A stretch of 64,000 nucleotides of DNA from contig CP136068.1 of assembly GCA_032622095.1 (NCBI GenBank), positions 4,441,314 through 4,505,313 of the forward strand. Direction: 5' to 3'. Positions 23,891 through 36,129 of the stretch are shown here, one piece after another. The stretch's first letter is position 1. Every line of letters starts with the position of its first letter. The stretch comes from Siphonodentalium dalli (Eukaryota; Mollusca; Scaphopoda; Gadilida; Siphonodentaliidae). The notes under the pieces are model-generated. The model saw nothing but the letters and a program-made list of their open reading frames with translations. It was not told where the DNA came from and ran no database searches. The position numbers and the translations under genes were made by a program.

Positions 23891-25348
23891 TGTTTGGAGC
23901 AACATTAAATCCAATTCACCAATTGCCTTTGGACTACTTAGCTATTGTTAGGCTATATTATTTTCTGATGTCTCTTATGCCAATGTGCAAATAATCTGAT
24001 AAAGAAGGCTATGGTATCTAATTTAAAATAAAGATTCAACAATAAACATCACATGATCACTGGGGGTAAGCTGCTCCGTGGGAAGCGGTTCGCTTGTGAT
24101 AAAAGCTCCAGTGCGAATGCGCGAAGCTCCAATGCACATCCGGTCAGAAGAAGTTATTTTATTTACAACATTCAAAGAACACAGATTGAAGGTAAGGAAT
24201 AGAAAAGAATTTCCACTGCTGCTCCCTTCTACGATAACATTTATAACAAAATCAGGGACGTTTTGTCACATCTTTGCTCACAATACCCTCCTTTTCCAGT
24301 TTAGCATTGCTGAAAAGTATTCCCTATGCATTTACTATGGGAAAATACTGAAAGTAACCGGGTGAATAGAGCGTATTTAAAAGCTTATTTGAGCGTGAAC
24401 AATATTGAACAATAAAGCTAATACGTCATTTAGTAATCCCCAATCAGTGTCGATGTATTCTGCTCATTTACAACAATGCCAGAAAGCTTTCAAATCATGA
24501 CAAAAAGCCCCAGTGCCATTGCGATAACAGGTTACACATCGTGTGCACTTGTGATGAAATAAAGTGCCAGTGCGTAGGTGTCATGGAATCGTAATGGACT
24601 TATTTTGGCAGGATAATCAACATTCTGACAACCGAAAACTACAGAAGGTGGTGTGTGCTTTCCTCAGAGTCATTTTCTTCAATTAGCTTGTGTTTTATGT
24701 TGTAATTTAATATATTTTATATCATTTATAGCATAAATATCCGAATACGAATGTAATTATGACAATTAAGAATGTAATACAAATGATACGAATGTAATTA
24801 CGATAATTAGACATTAGTATATAAAATTACTATAATATAATAATCATATTCATATCATTTGCAGTGCATTCTTCGCAGAACCATAACACCATATATATAG
24901 TGGTGATATGGCTTCGTGAGTACGAATGTAATTATGATTATTAGACATTTATATTAGTTGGGAATACGTTGAACTGGTATCGCTATGTTGCTTCAGTGAA
25001 AGCAAACACTGTATTCATCACACCTTGATGCAGGATTGGGAGTGTCAGTGACGTGACTAAAGGCTCTTGGTTTGGGTGGGTGTCAAACTTCGAATTTCCA
25101 ACTGTATCCCCCACTTTGGAGCACATTTTTTCTCAACTTTAAGACTTTCCTTTTGCACACTCTTGAGCTTGAATATTCTGACTGTTACCTGAAACAGGTT
25201 TGTAACTGGTTGGAACGATATACCCCCATATATTTGAAAGTATCTTAAATATATGTTGTAAATATAAATGTCTTTCAACTCCGGGTGGAGTGCAAATCAC
25301 AGGGGTCCGGGAATATATATATGTTTTTAATTTAATAACAACGCGCCT

Positions 25349-25629
25349 CCGGGGACACATCTGTTGTTCGAGTGTGGGATTTGTCCATACACATCCAAAA
25401 TAAAGCAAATTAAAGGAGGCATTTAAAAAGACATCAGGATGTCAGGTCTCCTCAATGCGATGCATGCGACAGCAAATTTGTGGAGCAATATGACAAGAGG
25501 CATAAGCTGTCAAATCACTCTGATGTCACATATTTATGTGACTCGTGTCCTACTAAATTCAAAACGAGGACTGGTCTACTAGCTCTAAAACCAGCACCGC
25601 AAGTTCTTCAGATGGGTGCGCTTTCATGA
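25349..25629 (+). pseudogene. C2H2 zinc-finger fragment, frameshifted
   Basis: One frame gives THLLFECGICPYTSK and then runs into a stop. The next frame resumes at RRHLKRHQDV, then QCDACDSKF..., RHKLSNH and YLCDSCPTKF, ending at TGA 25,627-25,629. The C-x2-C spacing and following histidines fit tandem C2H2 fingers of a DNA-binding protein. The last finger lacks its histidine pair and the frame break lies near 25,410. Domain recognition is firm; the source gene is unknown. It lies just upstream of a LINE fragment and inside the 24,058-30,928 element, so it may be a captured or mobile-element-borne gene piece. Confidence 0.5.
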
Positions 25630-25638
25630 TGTACCGAA

Positions 25639-26067
25639 TTGCACCGCTGCCGTTTTCTTGTTTTTCTCGGCAGTGATAACACCTTAGTTGTTTCTGAAAA
25701 GATGATAAAATGCATCCATAATTGCATGTATTTGGCATGTCGGGCGGAGTACATCAAATATTTTTTGCAATGTAGGCTCCGAAACAACTGCAGTGATCTC
25801 AACTTCGATAAATTTAAAAATTACATATCCTCAAGCCCGTGTTGCTCCTGCGGTAACCAATGTGAAGACGCAAGCCATTTTTTCTTCGAATGTCCTTTCT
25901 ACACAGAAGCAAGGAACCGTATGTGGACACGACTAGATGAGCATAAAGTGGTCATCACCAGTATTAAAGATATTCTCTTTGGCATACCCGAAAATAGCGA
26001 CACCTTGAACAGGCGATTATTCGAGACAGTTCAATCATTCATCATATCCACAGACCGATTTCAGTAA
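25639..26067 (+). pseudogene. 3' fragment of a LINE polyprotein
   Basis: The frame, opened here by a TTG rather than an ATG, ends at a stop at 26,067. Its second half reads LQCRLRNNCSDLNFD, then PCCSCGNQCEDASHFFFECP and YTEARNRM. This CxC...EDxxHFFFxCPxY block is the zinc-binding tail downstream of the reverse transcriptase in many metazoan LINEs. The reverse transcriptase and endonuclease are absent, as expected for a 5'-truncated copy. The first ~45 residues are less typical. The copy lies within the 24,058-30,928 element. Confidence 0.7.
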
Positions 26068-26404
26068 TCATTATTCCATTGACTCCGCCCACTGCCACTG
26101 CAATAGCCACAACTACAACCTACATGTTTTTGATTGGGAGCCGGTTCCCCTATGTATACATAGCCGATCACATGGGACACCGTCTCCCACACAAATAACA
26201 ACAAAACTTTCATCAAATTTCATTCCTGCAAAACCATCGACTTGAATTCATCAGCAGCTGAACGCCAGGGGAGAGGAGCTTCACTAAGTTCCGTAACTTG
26301 TGCTCCGATCCCCTGTGCACCCACAACATCATCCATATATTCTGTTTGTAAATTATTCCATATATTTGTGGGTCACAATAAATATGTTCAAACATTTGGC
26401 ATTA

Positions 26405-26525
26405 TTTTTTGCAATTAGTTGATTTTAATAACTAAAGCGTCTTTTGAAAAATGTTTTTGTTGTTATTGTTGTTGTTGGAATATGATTATATGAGGACCAC
26501 CTGATCGGATTGTCTGCCTTTAATA
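26405..26525. mobile_element. Fragment of the 7512-type MITE
   Basis: TTGTTGTTGTTGGAATATG, GATCGGATT and CTGCCTTTAATAGG match the right end at 18,715-18,815. The rest of the element is missing. Confidence 0.6.
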
Positions 26526-27687
26526 GGTCATGTATGCCGTTTTCGTGCCATTTATTTATAATGGCACATCCATATTGTGTTATGACTTGCACAAGCCGCA
26601 CATCGACAATTATTTTGCAAAATTAATTATGCGAATACATGCATGCCATGGTCAATCTCACACGACACAATCGTTTCGACGATTCTACGACCAATTCCAC
26701 GATTCTGCGGCTTGACAACCACGGTGCTGCGGCAGTTCAACGATTCTGCGGCCTTATTATACGTGATATTTTATGACAAACATAGATAAAGAGGCCTTTT
26801 ACTGAATTGGGACGATAAAAGTGGGCTTCTTCTTGCATGCATCGTGTAGAGTAGACTTTGCAGGTCCACCAGGTTAATTCACGGAATACATACGAAGATG
26901 AGATCTATACATAAAATGAGTCACAATCGGCTCGGTCAAGTCTGGATTATCCGATCAAACCGCGAACCGATCGCAAAAAGTAATTTCTTGGGCTACAAGG
27001 GGACATTAACGGTGCGAAAATTAACATCCAACGTAAGCTTTGATAAGCATAAATGTATTATTTGTCAAATTCGTACCCCCGTTGACGCAATATTCAATTA
27101 AACTATACACATAAATGCAGTAACGGTGTCAACTATTTGACAACGCCCCGCTTCGACCATGACAACGACGATTGGGCGACTCGTTGAACGGTAATTTTCA
27201 TTTGTATACGATGTATCGGTCACTGCACTGTCATCGGACAGCTTATTTATGCGTATAAGCCCGTGTATGCTGCATCAATAAATGTTTGGAACAGTGCCTT
27301 CGTTGTACAATGCACATGTCCTGGATTCAATACAGTACTGTGTATTTACTGCATGATCCCCACATGTGAAGCTATAGAGACCAAGTCACATAAGAGATAT
27401 AGTCATGGATTGGACAAAGCGTGGCACACATGCTCGTGTAAAAATATATGTTGACACGGGTCGTAAACCCAAGCCAACCACTGACTATTGACTATAAATG
27501 AGTATGTTGGACTAGTATGCATATAGTATGAATTTTATTTGATACATTGTTTTGAAAACTGTACAAATATTTATCGACAACACGAATTTTGTATTTTCGC
27601 ATTCCGGCTAATCTTCAGCCGTAACATTACTTCGTACTCGATAGACTTTCATATAGACTATAGAAACAGCCATATGCGTGCGACGTG

Positions 27688-27990
27688 ACCTTGACCTTGA
27701 AATCGGGTCAATTCAAGGTCAAATCGAGAAATTTGAGGGGATTTTCACGAAATTTGATACATTGGGTTACTTTTGCCACTGAGTGTTTTGGACGGGTCAA
27801 ATCGTGACCCCGACCTGACCTTCAAAATGATCAATTCAAGGTCAAGTCGGGTAAAACCGGATGGATTTCGACGGGCATGTTTGTCGGGTACTTTTGTCCG
27901 GGCAGTGTTTTGGACTGGTCAAATCTTGACCCCACTTGACCTTGACCTTCAAAATGGACAATTCAAGGTCAAAGCCCGGACGAAGTCGGG
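27688..27990. repeat. ~121-bp tandem repeat rich in AAGGTCA/TGACCTT
   Basis: About 2.5 units start near 27,688, 27,808 and 27,929. Each has TGACCTTGACCTT or a variant, then AATTCAAGGTCAA, and later GTGTTTTGGAC. AAGGTCA is the half-site of several nuclear receptors; here it is carried by a transposon-borne repeat, and no function is implied. Confidence 0.75.
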
Positions 27991-28352
27991 TCACCTTCTA
28001 ATATCTATATAAAAGCTGAGTGTGTGTGTCTTTCTGTAACTATGTCATGCTTTACGATGCGTTCAAAATATATGACCCTCATATCCATTGCGCCCAATTA
28101 TTTATCATTTTCTGCACCACATCTTAGAATAAGCGAGATCACCGAGTCGCGGCCATATTGGATTACCCAGACCCCATTCCGCGGTTTAAGTCTACGTGTC
28201 AAAGTTCTGGAGGTGCATTCCATATAATGATTTTTTAATATTCATGAAATACATGTCCGCGTTCACGGAAAATATATAGCGGTAATTAAGGACGGATGAT
28301 ATAAATGATTTATATAGAGGATCCCCAACGATAAATGTTGGGATATAACATT

Positions 28353-28737
28353 TTATAAAACGAGTTTGATAACTTTCTTTATGCCCTTTTTTAAAATATC
28401 AAAATCTTTAAAAGAAGCTGAAAATGCATGCACAATGGATATATTTACGGTGTCGGCCGAGACGCTACACAAAGGTATACGACAGAATAGCGCACTCTGG
28501 CTGGCGACGAAAAAATATAGTTCCCCAATTTGCCTCTTTGTTTTTGTGTCTATTTTCGTCAATGCAAAGGAGTTGGGACCAACATTTCCAATATCTAATG
28601 TTGGTGTCATGCGCGGCTTTTCGAAAGTACTATTAATCCGCGCGGTCATTGCGGGTGTGATGTCAAGTATCCCGGGAAGCACGCACATATTCATCATTAG
28701 TGGATATAAGGAAATATGCAATATTAGGATCTTTTAA
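28353..28737. other. Segment open on both strands (122-123 codons)
   Basis: Plus 28,366-28,737 and minus 28,353-28,721 are both open. Neither matches a family I know. The minus-strand product has an ordinary composition (with NSTFEKPRMTPTLDIGNVGP), so it is the better candidate for an exon remnant of the surrounding TIR element. Confidence 0.2.
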
Positions 28738-29005
28738 TGATACAATATATACAACTTTGCCAAAGTGAAAAAAAAACACATTTAAAATGGAACATTATTT
28801 TGTCTTGAATGTGTCTTTACTTCCTCTTGTGTTGTGGTAAGGAAATCAATATTATTTTTGTTAATCCGTCTTTTTAGCTCGTTTTCCTTCTTAAAATATG
28901 ATTATGTGATAAAGTGGATTTCAAATTCGTCCCAGTTATTTGCAAAATAATTTATTAACCTTGTCCATTTTAAAGTCAGCTTGAAAAAACACATTAGAGA
29001 TTATC

Positions 29006-29134
29006 TATCCCTCCCCATTTCCATATCTCTCTCCCTATCTCTCTCACATCTCTCTCCCCTCTCTCCCCCCTCTCTCCATCCCCTCCTCCTCTCTCCCTCC
29101 CCTCATATCTCCCTCCCCTCCCCTCTTTCTCCCT

Positions 29135-29187
<53 letters not shown>
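29006..29187. repeat. CT-rich tract and (TA)n microsatellite
   Basis: Variants of CTCTCCCTCC run to about 29,134, followed by uninterrupted (AT)n to 29,187. Confidence 0.9.
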
Positions 29188-29189
<2 letters not shown>

Positions 29190-30928
29190 GTTTCATGTGT
29201 GGAGTTAATTTCTAAGGCGACCATTCTCCATCATCGACACCACAACGCAACTGAGAATAAAACATGTTGGCGATAAGAAAATACCGAGACATTGTGAGTC
29301 GACTGCGTACAGACAGACGGAAGGAAAGTTGGATAGGCGGAAAGGCAATTTAAATCATGTAATGTGTGGTGCACATATATGGAAATTAAACATGTACAGT
29401 ATAGCAATATACGATTCGACATTACGTTATTTTCCTCAGCTGGCTCCAAATAAAAGAGTCTTAATCTCGCAGGCTTGAGGTCGTGTGATTCATATGCGTA
29501 TTCATGTCTATAGCGAGCGTGCCATTCATTAGAAAACGACTTCTCGTGAGCACAAGTTAATGAAATTTCAATTGCTGGTCGCACAATCGTCGTTGTCATA
29601 GTCGACTCATCGGCGTTGTCAATTGAATGCGATGATACCCCCGCAAATATGGACACAGCGCCATCAATCACAGAACTGAGGTTAACATCAGTTGTGAAAA
29701 ATCACCCAAAGACGTATGGCTATGTTATTATTTGGTTTCCACTCAATTTTATAGGACATTATATATTTTTTCTAAACTCTGAAGACGAATTTCACTCAAT
29801 GATGTGTGTAAAACCAGAACAACCGGTCTATTTGTGTCAAAGATTATGTATTGTTGTGCTAACTGTCTAGTGCTGAACTCTCTATCGATTATCGAATCGA
29901 AGATCGCCGTACCTAATAGAAATATAATATATGGTACATATACCTACATATTTCTGGATTTATTCATTCTTTATTTTTTTTTTAGTTTTTATCGCATCGG
30001 CCTGGTCGCAGAATCGTTAAATTGCCGCAGCACCGTGGTTGTCAAGTCGCAGAATCGTGGAATTGGTCGCAGAATCGTCGAAACGATTGTGCCGTGTGAA
30101 TCTCTCACATCGTAATATGCATACACGATCAACCCACTATTCAAAATCAATTATGCTGACAACAAACGAACAGTTTTAATTATATCTGTACAATAACATG
30201 TGAATCACACAGGACTGCATGTACATTCAAATACATATCGATTGGAGTATATAATAGGATATACTATTGGTATATAACAGATAATTCACGGAAACACCAC
30301 ACGATAATTGTCATGTTTTAGGCTCCAATAATGCCAATGTGATTGAAATAATAAATACGAACTTGTTTCGATCGTTTTCACCTCTGCAATTCCCTAAATC
30401 TCTTTTTAAATGCGCACTGGAGCCCTCCAGTCCCGGCGGTATACGCTCTGGCGCTTATCGCAATACGAACTGGAGCGTCCACGTGGTGGTGTTAAAATGC
30501 ACTTTTCTCAGTATTTAGTTGTTTGAGACACCAACGCCAACAACAATCGCATGGCGGAGATGTTTGTTATAGCAATTGATACGGGACATTATTCAGATTA
30601 TTTCGTTTTCATACACATACACAAAATATCACGTTAATAAGAATTTTCTCATTACACAATCGGGTTTTGAAGTGATAAATCAGCTGCTTCTGCATGGTAT
30701 GGAAATGTGTTCGAATAAATGCGATATATAAATCACACTTGAAGCATGTTGGTCATTTGTGACCGACGTTCCATAGAATAATGCTGTTTATAGAGATAAT
30801 ACGTACCATTTTGAATACTTCAGTTTCCTTTTTCACAAAATAATCAGATGCACCGTCGCATTGTAAATTGTGCACTGGAGCTTATATCACAAGCGAACTG
30901 CTTCCCACGGAGCAGCTTACCCCCAGTG

Positions 30929-31310
30929 ATGATATTAACAGTAGACTTGGACATCTGTGCTGCAGAGTTATATCTTCAGATGGTCTAATATCATTATAAT
31001 TGTTATTGGTTTAATAGAGAGGTCAGTGTTCAACATAAACAATTCCTGTGATTTTTTGACAGCTCTGCTATATAATTGATATTAATGGGTCAGTGGTGAG
31101 GTTGCTTATCTGTATACTAGGACACATTATTATTGTAAACTTAAATTGGACTCTCTTAACCCAAGTATTCCATGTCCAGGTCACACCTACACATTTAACC
31201 CACGGGCTTGCTGGCTGTGGCGGTTCAGCATTACAGATCCTGTACCAGTGCATTCTCTTATATAAATGCCAGTGACCCATAAATTCCAATAATTTTTGTT
31301 ATGTACATTT
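30929..31310. other. No gene; weak inverted pair
   Basis: ATGGGTCAGTGG near 31,086 and CCAGTGACCCAT near 31,269 are inverted with one mismatch and could bound a ~195-bp MITE. No clear target duplication is seen. Confidence 0.3.
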
Positions 31311-31440
31311 GTCTATAATAGTACATAACAGTATACAGTACTCTATAATTCAACACCAAAACTCTCATTTATCAGATCATATTAAATTTTTATCGCCAAG
31401 GGATGGGTTAACATCTACCGATCGTGATCGGCCTCTCGTT
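31311..31440 (+). mobile_element. Helentron-like 3' end, copy A
   Basis: It contains CTCTATAATTCAACACCAAA, then ATCGCCAAGGGATGGGTTAA, the palindrome CCGATCGTGATCGG (31,418-31,431) and a sharp end at CTCTCGTT. Similarity to copies at 53,279-53,408 and 56,399-56,447 stops at exactly the same base, which defines the terminus. A 3' hairpin some 9 bp from the end is a Helitron/Helentron hallmark. Confidence 0.65.
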
Positions 31441-33312
31441 ATGACATACATAAATTTTCAGGAGCCTCAATTGTACTGGATGCTAACATTTAACACCAGT
31501 TGATGACCTGCGTTTTAACCACCCAATCCTCTGCTGTCTTGCAGTTTATAACCATGTTTAAAGTCTAATAGGAATGCGGTTTAACAGGGGAGCCACCGTG
31601 TTTCAATGAATTAATTTACACTGGGTGGTACAGTACTGAATACTACTATGTAAATGACTCATTGAAACAGGATGGTTCCCTAGTGAAACCACATTTTGGT
31701 TAGACTATAAACATGGTTATAAACCCATCATCAACTGGTATGAAACAGTAACATCCAGAACAATTGGGGCTCCAGAAAATTTATATATATTATATCATAC
31801 TGTAGTTGTCCCCTGAACAAAAATTTCAGGGGACTATTAAAGTAGCCGGTGTCCGTCCGTGCATCCATGTGTCCATGCGTCCGAAATGGTTTCCGGATGA
31901 TAACTTTAGTTTCTGTTATTAGATCAAAAGTAAATTTCATATGTGAGTTTATCAGACCAAAATGCAGGTCAAGTTCGAATATGGGTCTGCTTCGCCCATT
32001 TTTGCGAGAGTTATGGACATTTTTAGCTCAACTTTACTTTGTAAAGTTTGAGCTATTGCCATCCCTTATATTTTCTAAGTGTACACTTTCATTGTAAGTG
32101 TAGTTCAGGTATACACTTATAGTACACTTGTAGCTTTTGTTTTTTTAATTCAGTACACTTTTACCACACTCACTTTTTTCGAAATGTACACTTATTTTGT
32201 AAGTGTAGTGTAAGTGTTGTAATAAGTGTACACTTGCTCTACACTTTTGAGACTTTGAAAATCTTTGGGCATGCTGCCCACACTTACAGCTACACTTATG
32301 GTACTTTGAAAAGTTCTCTACACTTATGACACTGATGATAGTTATACTTTTTAAATGTTTTGGGAACACTGCCCCACACTTAAAGGTACACTTATGGAAC
32401 TTTGGAAAAATTTATCAACATGCACTTATACCACACTTATCAAACTTTGATATGGATATGTTCAGGAATACTGCTCAGAGCCTCGCACATTTGTACTATA
32501 TAATTGCCGTCTTATATTAAATATGAACTTTTTCAATTTTGAAATTACGGTATTTCGTTTTTCTGTTATTTATATTCCGATAGTAATAAATTTTATGAAT
32601 CTTTTGTGCTAAAATAAAGATATATGAGTATGTATATCTACAATTTATTAACTGCAAAATGTTTGTCATAGAAACAATGAAAATTGGTCGCTATCACGTA
32701 TATTGAAATTGGCGTATTACTATATGAAAGCTTCAATGATTGTGTTTCCAAACACACCTGCATTCAAAAAATAACAAGAAAAATGTCCATTACGAATATA
32801 GAAATGTTGTATGATAGTAGTTTGACGACGCAGATCAGAATTAAGTATAATAAAAATCGTTTCTAAACCCGTAATTTTGACGTGCAATACTCCCAAATAG
32901 AATTATTTTTATCGGGGTTTTTTATGGCAAAACTTCGATAGTTTAATTAGTTAGCGTAATTTCGTGACAATAAAATAATGATGAACAGATACAAATTGTT
33001 TTTAACATTCTCGGAGAAGTATGTATATGTACCTGCTATCTGTTTTTAATTTAACGTAAAATGTATCAAAAATAACAAAGTTTAACTGTATATACGTGTG
33101 ATTATCGACCCACTGTAAATCTCCCAAAGGAAATGCTTGCGGCTTTCTGCCCACGTGTTCGTGTATGGGGAATTAAATCCCATCTCGCTGTGTGTAAACA
33201 TTGTCCTCTGATGTCATCATTTTATTGGGAAAACCCGTCTAAATCAAGTGATATCCTAGAACTGAGCATACGATTGGCTAAAAGCTAACACGTGACTGTG
33301 ACCGTGACTACA

Positions 33313-33324
33313 TGCGCATGCGCA
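33313..33324. promoter_or_regulatory. NRF-1-like palindrome TGCGCATGCGCA
   Basis: The perfect palindrome TGCGCATGCGCA matches the known NRF-1 binding consensus. It lies 86 bp before an ATG in the centre of the 32,063-34,778 element, so it could be part of that element's promoter. Function is inference. Confidence 0.4.
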
Positions 33325-33409
33325 GACCACATTCCGGTAATTCGGCGGTCAAGAAATCAAATTTAAATTTCATCTGCATTTTATTTGACAACAGCTTTCA
33401 TTTACGAAA

Positions 33410-33568
33410 ATGACGGCGAGAAAAGCCAAAACAATTCAACAATTTGGCAAAAAGAAGAAAGGAACTAAACACACTAGAGATAGAACAGGTGGTAGGAGGC
33501 TGAATTCGGCAAATAATTACGCAAATAGGCGAAGTTTGTTCCCAATTCGACCGGTGATCCTACAATGA
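33410..33568 (+). CDS. Short basic frame in the TIR element; possible transposase first exon
   Basis: The ATG at 33,410 opens 52 codons to TGA. The peptide begins MTARKAKTIQQFGKKKKGTK and is strongly basic, with further RDRTGGRR and NRRS stretches, as in nuclear or DNA-binding N-termini. A GT donor-like site (AACAG|GTGGTA) lies within, so it may be an exon. Only this element offers a context: a CpG-rich segment and an NRF-1-like palindrome upstream. I do not recognise the family; the frame may be chance. Confidence 0.3.
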   Translation: MTARKAKTIQQFGKKKKGTKHTRDRTGGRRLNSANNYANRRSLFPIRPVILQ

Positions 33569-35286
33569 CACGATGACATTGAGAAATTAAATCATGTCAA
33601 CAGTAAAGTCACACTGGATGCATACAGATTATAACCGATGGAAACGTGCGCTAAATTCAGATATACAACATACATTTAGTTACAAGTGATAATTCTCAAT
33701 CGGAGAGTGATGGCTGTCGTCCAGCTGATTCAGTGATTGATCTCTCGCATGTTTCATTGTTGCCCAATGACAATGTTGGCAAGACTCGCCAGGAGGACTG
33801 ATCACAGATTCAATTTCAATCATCTTGACGTCTTGTCCAAATGCTTGTGATACCGGACAAAACTAATTTTGGCGGAGGGGTAGACTGGGCACACAGAGCA
33901 CATTGGAATTTGGATCATCTCAGAGACAATGTGACATCACTCATCAGAAGAAGAAAAAAATGACTCACTTACAGCTTTTTTGGCCAAAAAAAACTGGAAT
34001 CGGTCATGCCAACGTTTGAAAATTTCTCTCACTCACCGTGCTATACTAAACATCCCACAGCAGGCACTGCATGCTTTAAATGGGACATGGTACTGAATAT
34101 GACATGGACATCATGACAAAAGTGGAGTAAAGACAAACGGGAAGAGACAAGCTTGAACTAAGTTGAAGATACTTCAGCTCATTCAAACTTCGCATATCAG
34201 CACCAGATTTATGAAATATATTTATTGAGCCAAGGAACCTAATCGATACGGACGATAGATGATTTATATATTAAAACATTATTAATATAATATAATAAAG
34301 TATTTGATCAGTCTTAATCATTGTGAATGTGATTCCCTTGATTAATGCATCAATTGCCATCTTTGATAGTGAAATTTAATATGTGCATGCCCATCTATGA
34401 TATACACTTATTTTACTAATACATGTACTATGCACTTATATAATACACTTGCATCACAATCACCATTGTACACTTACAATACACTTACAACCCCATTCAG
34501 AACTTACACTTATAAAACACTTGCAATTATTATACAGTTCTATTACACTTGCCAACATACACTTATACCACACTTTAGAATCATACACTTATATGACACT
34601 CACCTCATTTACATAGTTGGAACGTACACTTACTGTACACTTATGTTACACTTGCACTACACTTACTGCCACTGTTGGACTTGTACACTTGGTTGTAAGT
34701 GCACACTTAGAGGAAAAAATTTCCTACACTTATGCAACACTTATTTGACACTTATAACACACTTGGGAAATGTAAGGGATGGCTTTGTCATCCGTCGTCC
34801 GTGTGTGCGTGTGTCCATGTGTGACGCGTCAATAATTTCCTTTAGCACGGGCTACAGGTCGTACCTTTGGTCGGATCATTATAAAATTTGTCATAGCTAT
34901 TGACATTGACATGTAGATGAGAACGAGTCATTTTGGGGTCATTCGGGGAAAAAACATGGCCGCCAGTGGCCATCTTGGATTTCAATATTCAATCCATTAG
35001 CACGGTCTACAGGTCGTACTGTTTGTCTGATCATCATGAAATTTGTAATAGATGTTAATATTGACATGTAGATGGGAACGAGTAATTTTGGGGTTGTTCG
35101 GCCAAAAACCATGGCCGCCGGCAGCCATCTTGGATTTTACTCTTTGCATGACTAAATTCTTTGGCACGGCCTACAGGTCGCACCTTTTGTCGGATCATCA
35201 TAAAAATTTTCATGGATGTTAACAATGACATGTAGATGGGAACGAGTCATTTTGGGGTCATTCGGCAAAAAAACATGGCCGCCATC

Positions 35287-36129
35287 AAGCCTGGATATAA
35301 TTTTTTTTTGAACGTCTGACAAAATGACAGGCACCAAAGATTCGGCGTCTGACATTTGAAAAGTGTGTCTGTCATTTACCTGGTATCAATAAATAGCAGC
35401 AATTAGTTGCCGACCTTTTTGCCATAGCAACTTTACCACAAATTTAAAACACGGAATCGCGGAAACGTGAAACGAAACGACGCTTAATTATATCACTTAC
35501 TCAAGTTACTGAAACTATTAATGTCGATCAAATCGGAAAATTAGGATTACTATACGTGATCGGGACTTTTGCATACATTATGTACTGTGCTAAGTCACTG
35601 AACTGCCCATTGCTAATTTCAAATTGGCCGGATCGGATCAGATTAATCGGAAGTTGTCCGATATAGTAGCGCAAAATAGTCCGCAGAAAAAATCCTACGC
35701 CGTGGCTTCCCCCAAGTAAACACGAGCACATGTTTCAAAACACGGCGATTTAAAAACTACCCGGTATTAATTTTTTCGGAATTTCTTCCGCTAAATCTCC
35801 AACTAACACCCTTAACTTGTGGAATATATTACACTTGTGCTGATTTAACTTGTGACATCTCCGTGTATCTTACGTCAAACGAGAAAAACATGACGAAGTG
35901 TATTTCTTGGTTGGAGTTTCCCCCCAGTGGCAGCCATTTTTTCTGGGTTTTTCACGTTCTCAAAATAGAAAGTCGTAAATAGTGCGGACGTGAAGGCAGC
36001 GATAATTCGTAGTTTGCGATCAATCATCAATCGCGGACAATTTAGGTTAGAGGTTGCATTAAAATTACATTTATAGGTCCTGTATACGGAACGGATCATG
36101 ACCGTGTCCAACCTCTTATATCCAGGCTT
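35287..36129. mobile_element. 843-bp TIR element with 10-bp duplication
   Basis: The 14-bp perfect ends AAGCCTGGATATAA are inverted. The target GGCCGCCATC is duplicated exactly (35,277-35,286 and 36,130-36,139). The empty array unit reads GGCCGCCAGCAGCCATC, confirming the site. A 9-10 bp duplication points to the Mutator-like group by established rules. There is no transposase, so it is non-autonomous. Confidence 0.85.

Larger units (their letters stand above)
26659..30098. mobile_element. 3.44-kb TIR element nested in the 24,058 element
   Basis: The arms of about 97 bp are over 90% identical as inverted repeats. They begin CACACG and contain three spaced copies of CGATTCTGCG or CGATTCTACG. 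AATCT flanks both ends (26,654-26,658 and 30,099-30,103), a perfect 5-bp duplication. No transposase is identified. The interior contains a GGTCA-rich tandem repeat and a segment open on both strands. Confidence 0.75.
24058..30928. mobile_element. 6.87-kb element with ~57-bp inverted ends
   Basis: The first ~57 bases (CACTGGGGGTAAGCTGCTCC onward) match the complement of the last ~57 with two mismatches. AT flanks both ends if the element begins CACTG. A TGA duplication fits if it begins TCACTG. Subterminal GCTCCAGTGC-like motifs recur inside both ends. CACTG ends, subterminal repeats and a 2-3 bp duplication suggest the CACTA/EnSpm group, but no transposase is recognised. The interior holds a zinc-finger remnant, a LINE fragment and a second TIR element (26,659-30,098). 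Confidence 0.75.
32063..34778. mobile_element. 2.7-kb TIR element with ACACTTA subterminal repeats
   Basis: The ends CCCTTATATTTTCTAAGTGT and CCCTTACATTTCCCAAGTGT are inverted, with AT duplicated (32,061-32,062 and 34,779-34,780). The uninterrupted array sequence GCCATGGCTTTG fixes the junctions. Dozens of ACACTTA/TAAGTGT motifs crowd 32,080-32,480 and 34,390-34,770, a pattern expected for transposase-binding subterminal repeats. The centre has a CpG-richer stretch with a palindromic promoter-like site and a short basic reading frame. No full transposase is present. The superfamily is unresolved. Confidence 0.8.

Noticed and set aside
29231-29671. 146-codon minus frame
   Set aside because: No domain, no splice context, and it lies in the interior of a TIR element beside a microsatellite; length alone is weak evidence.
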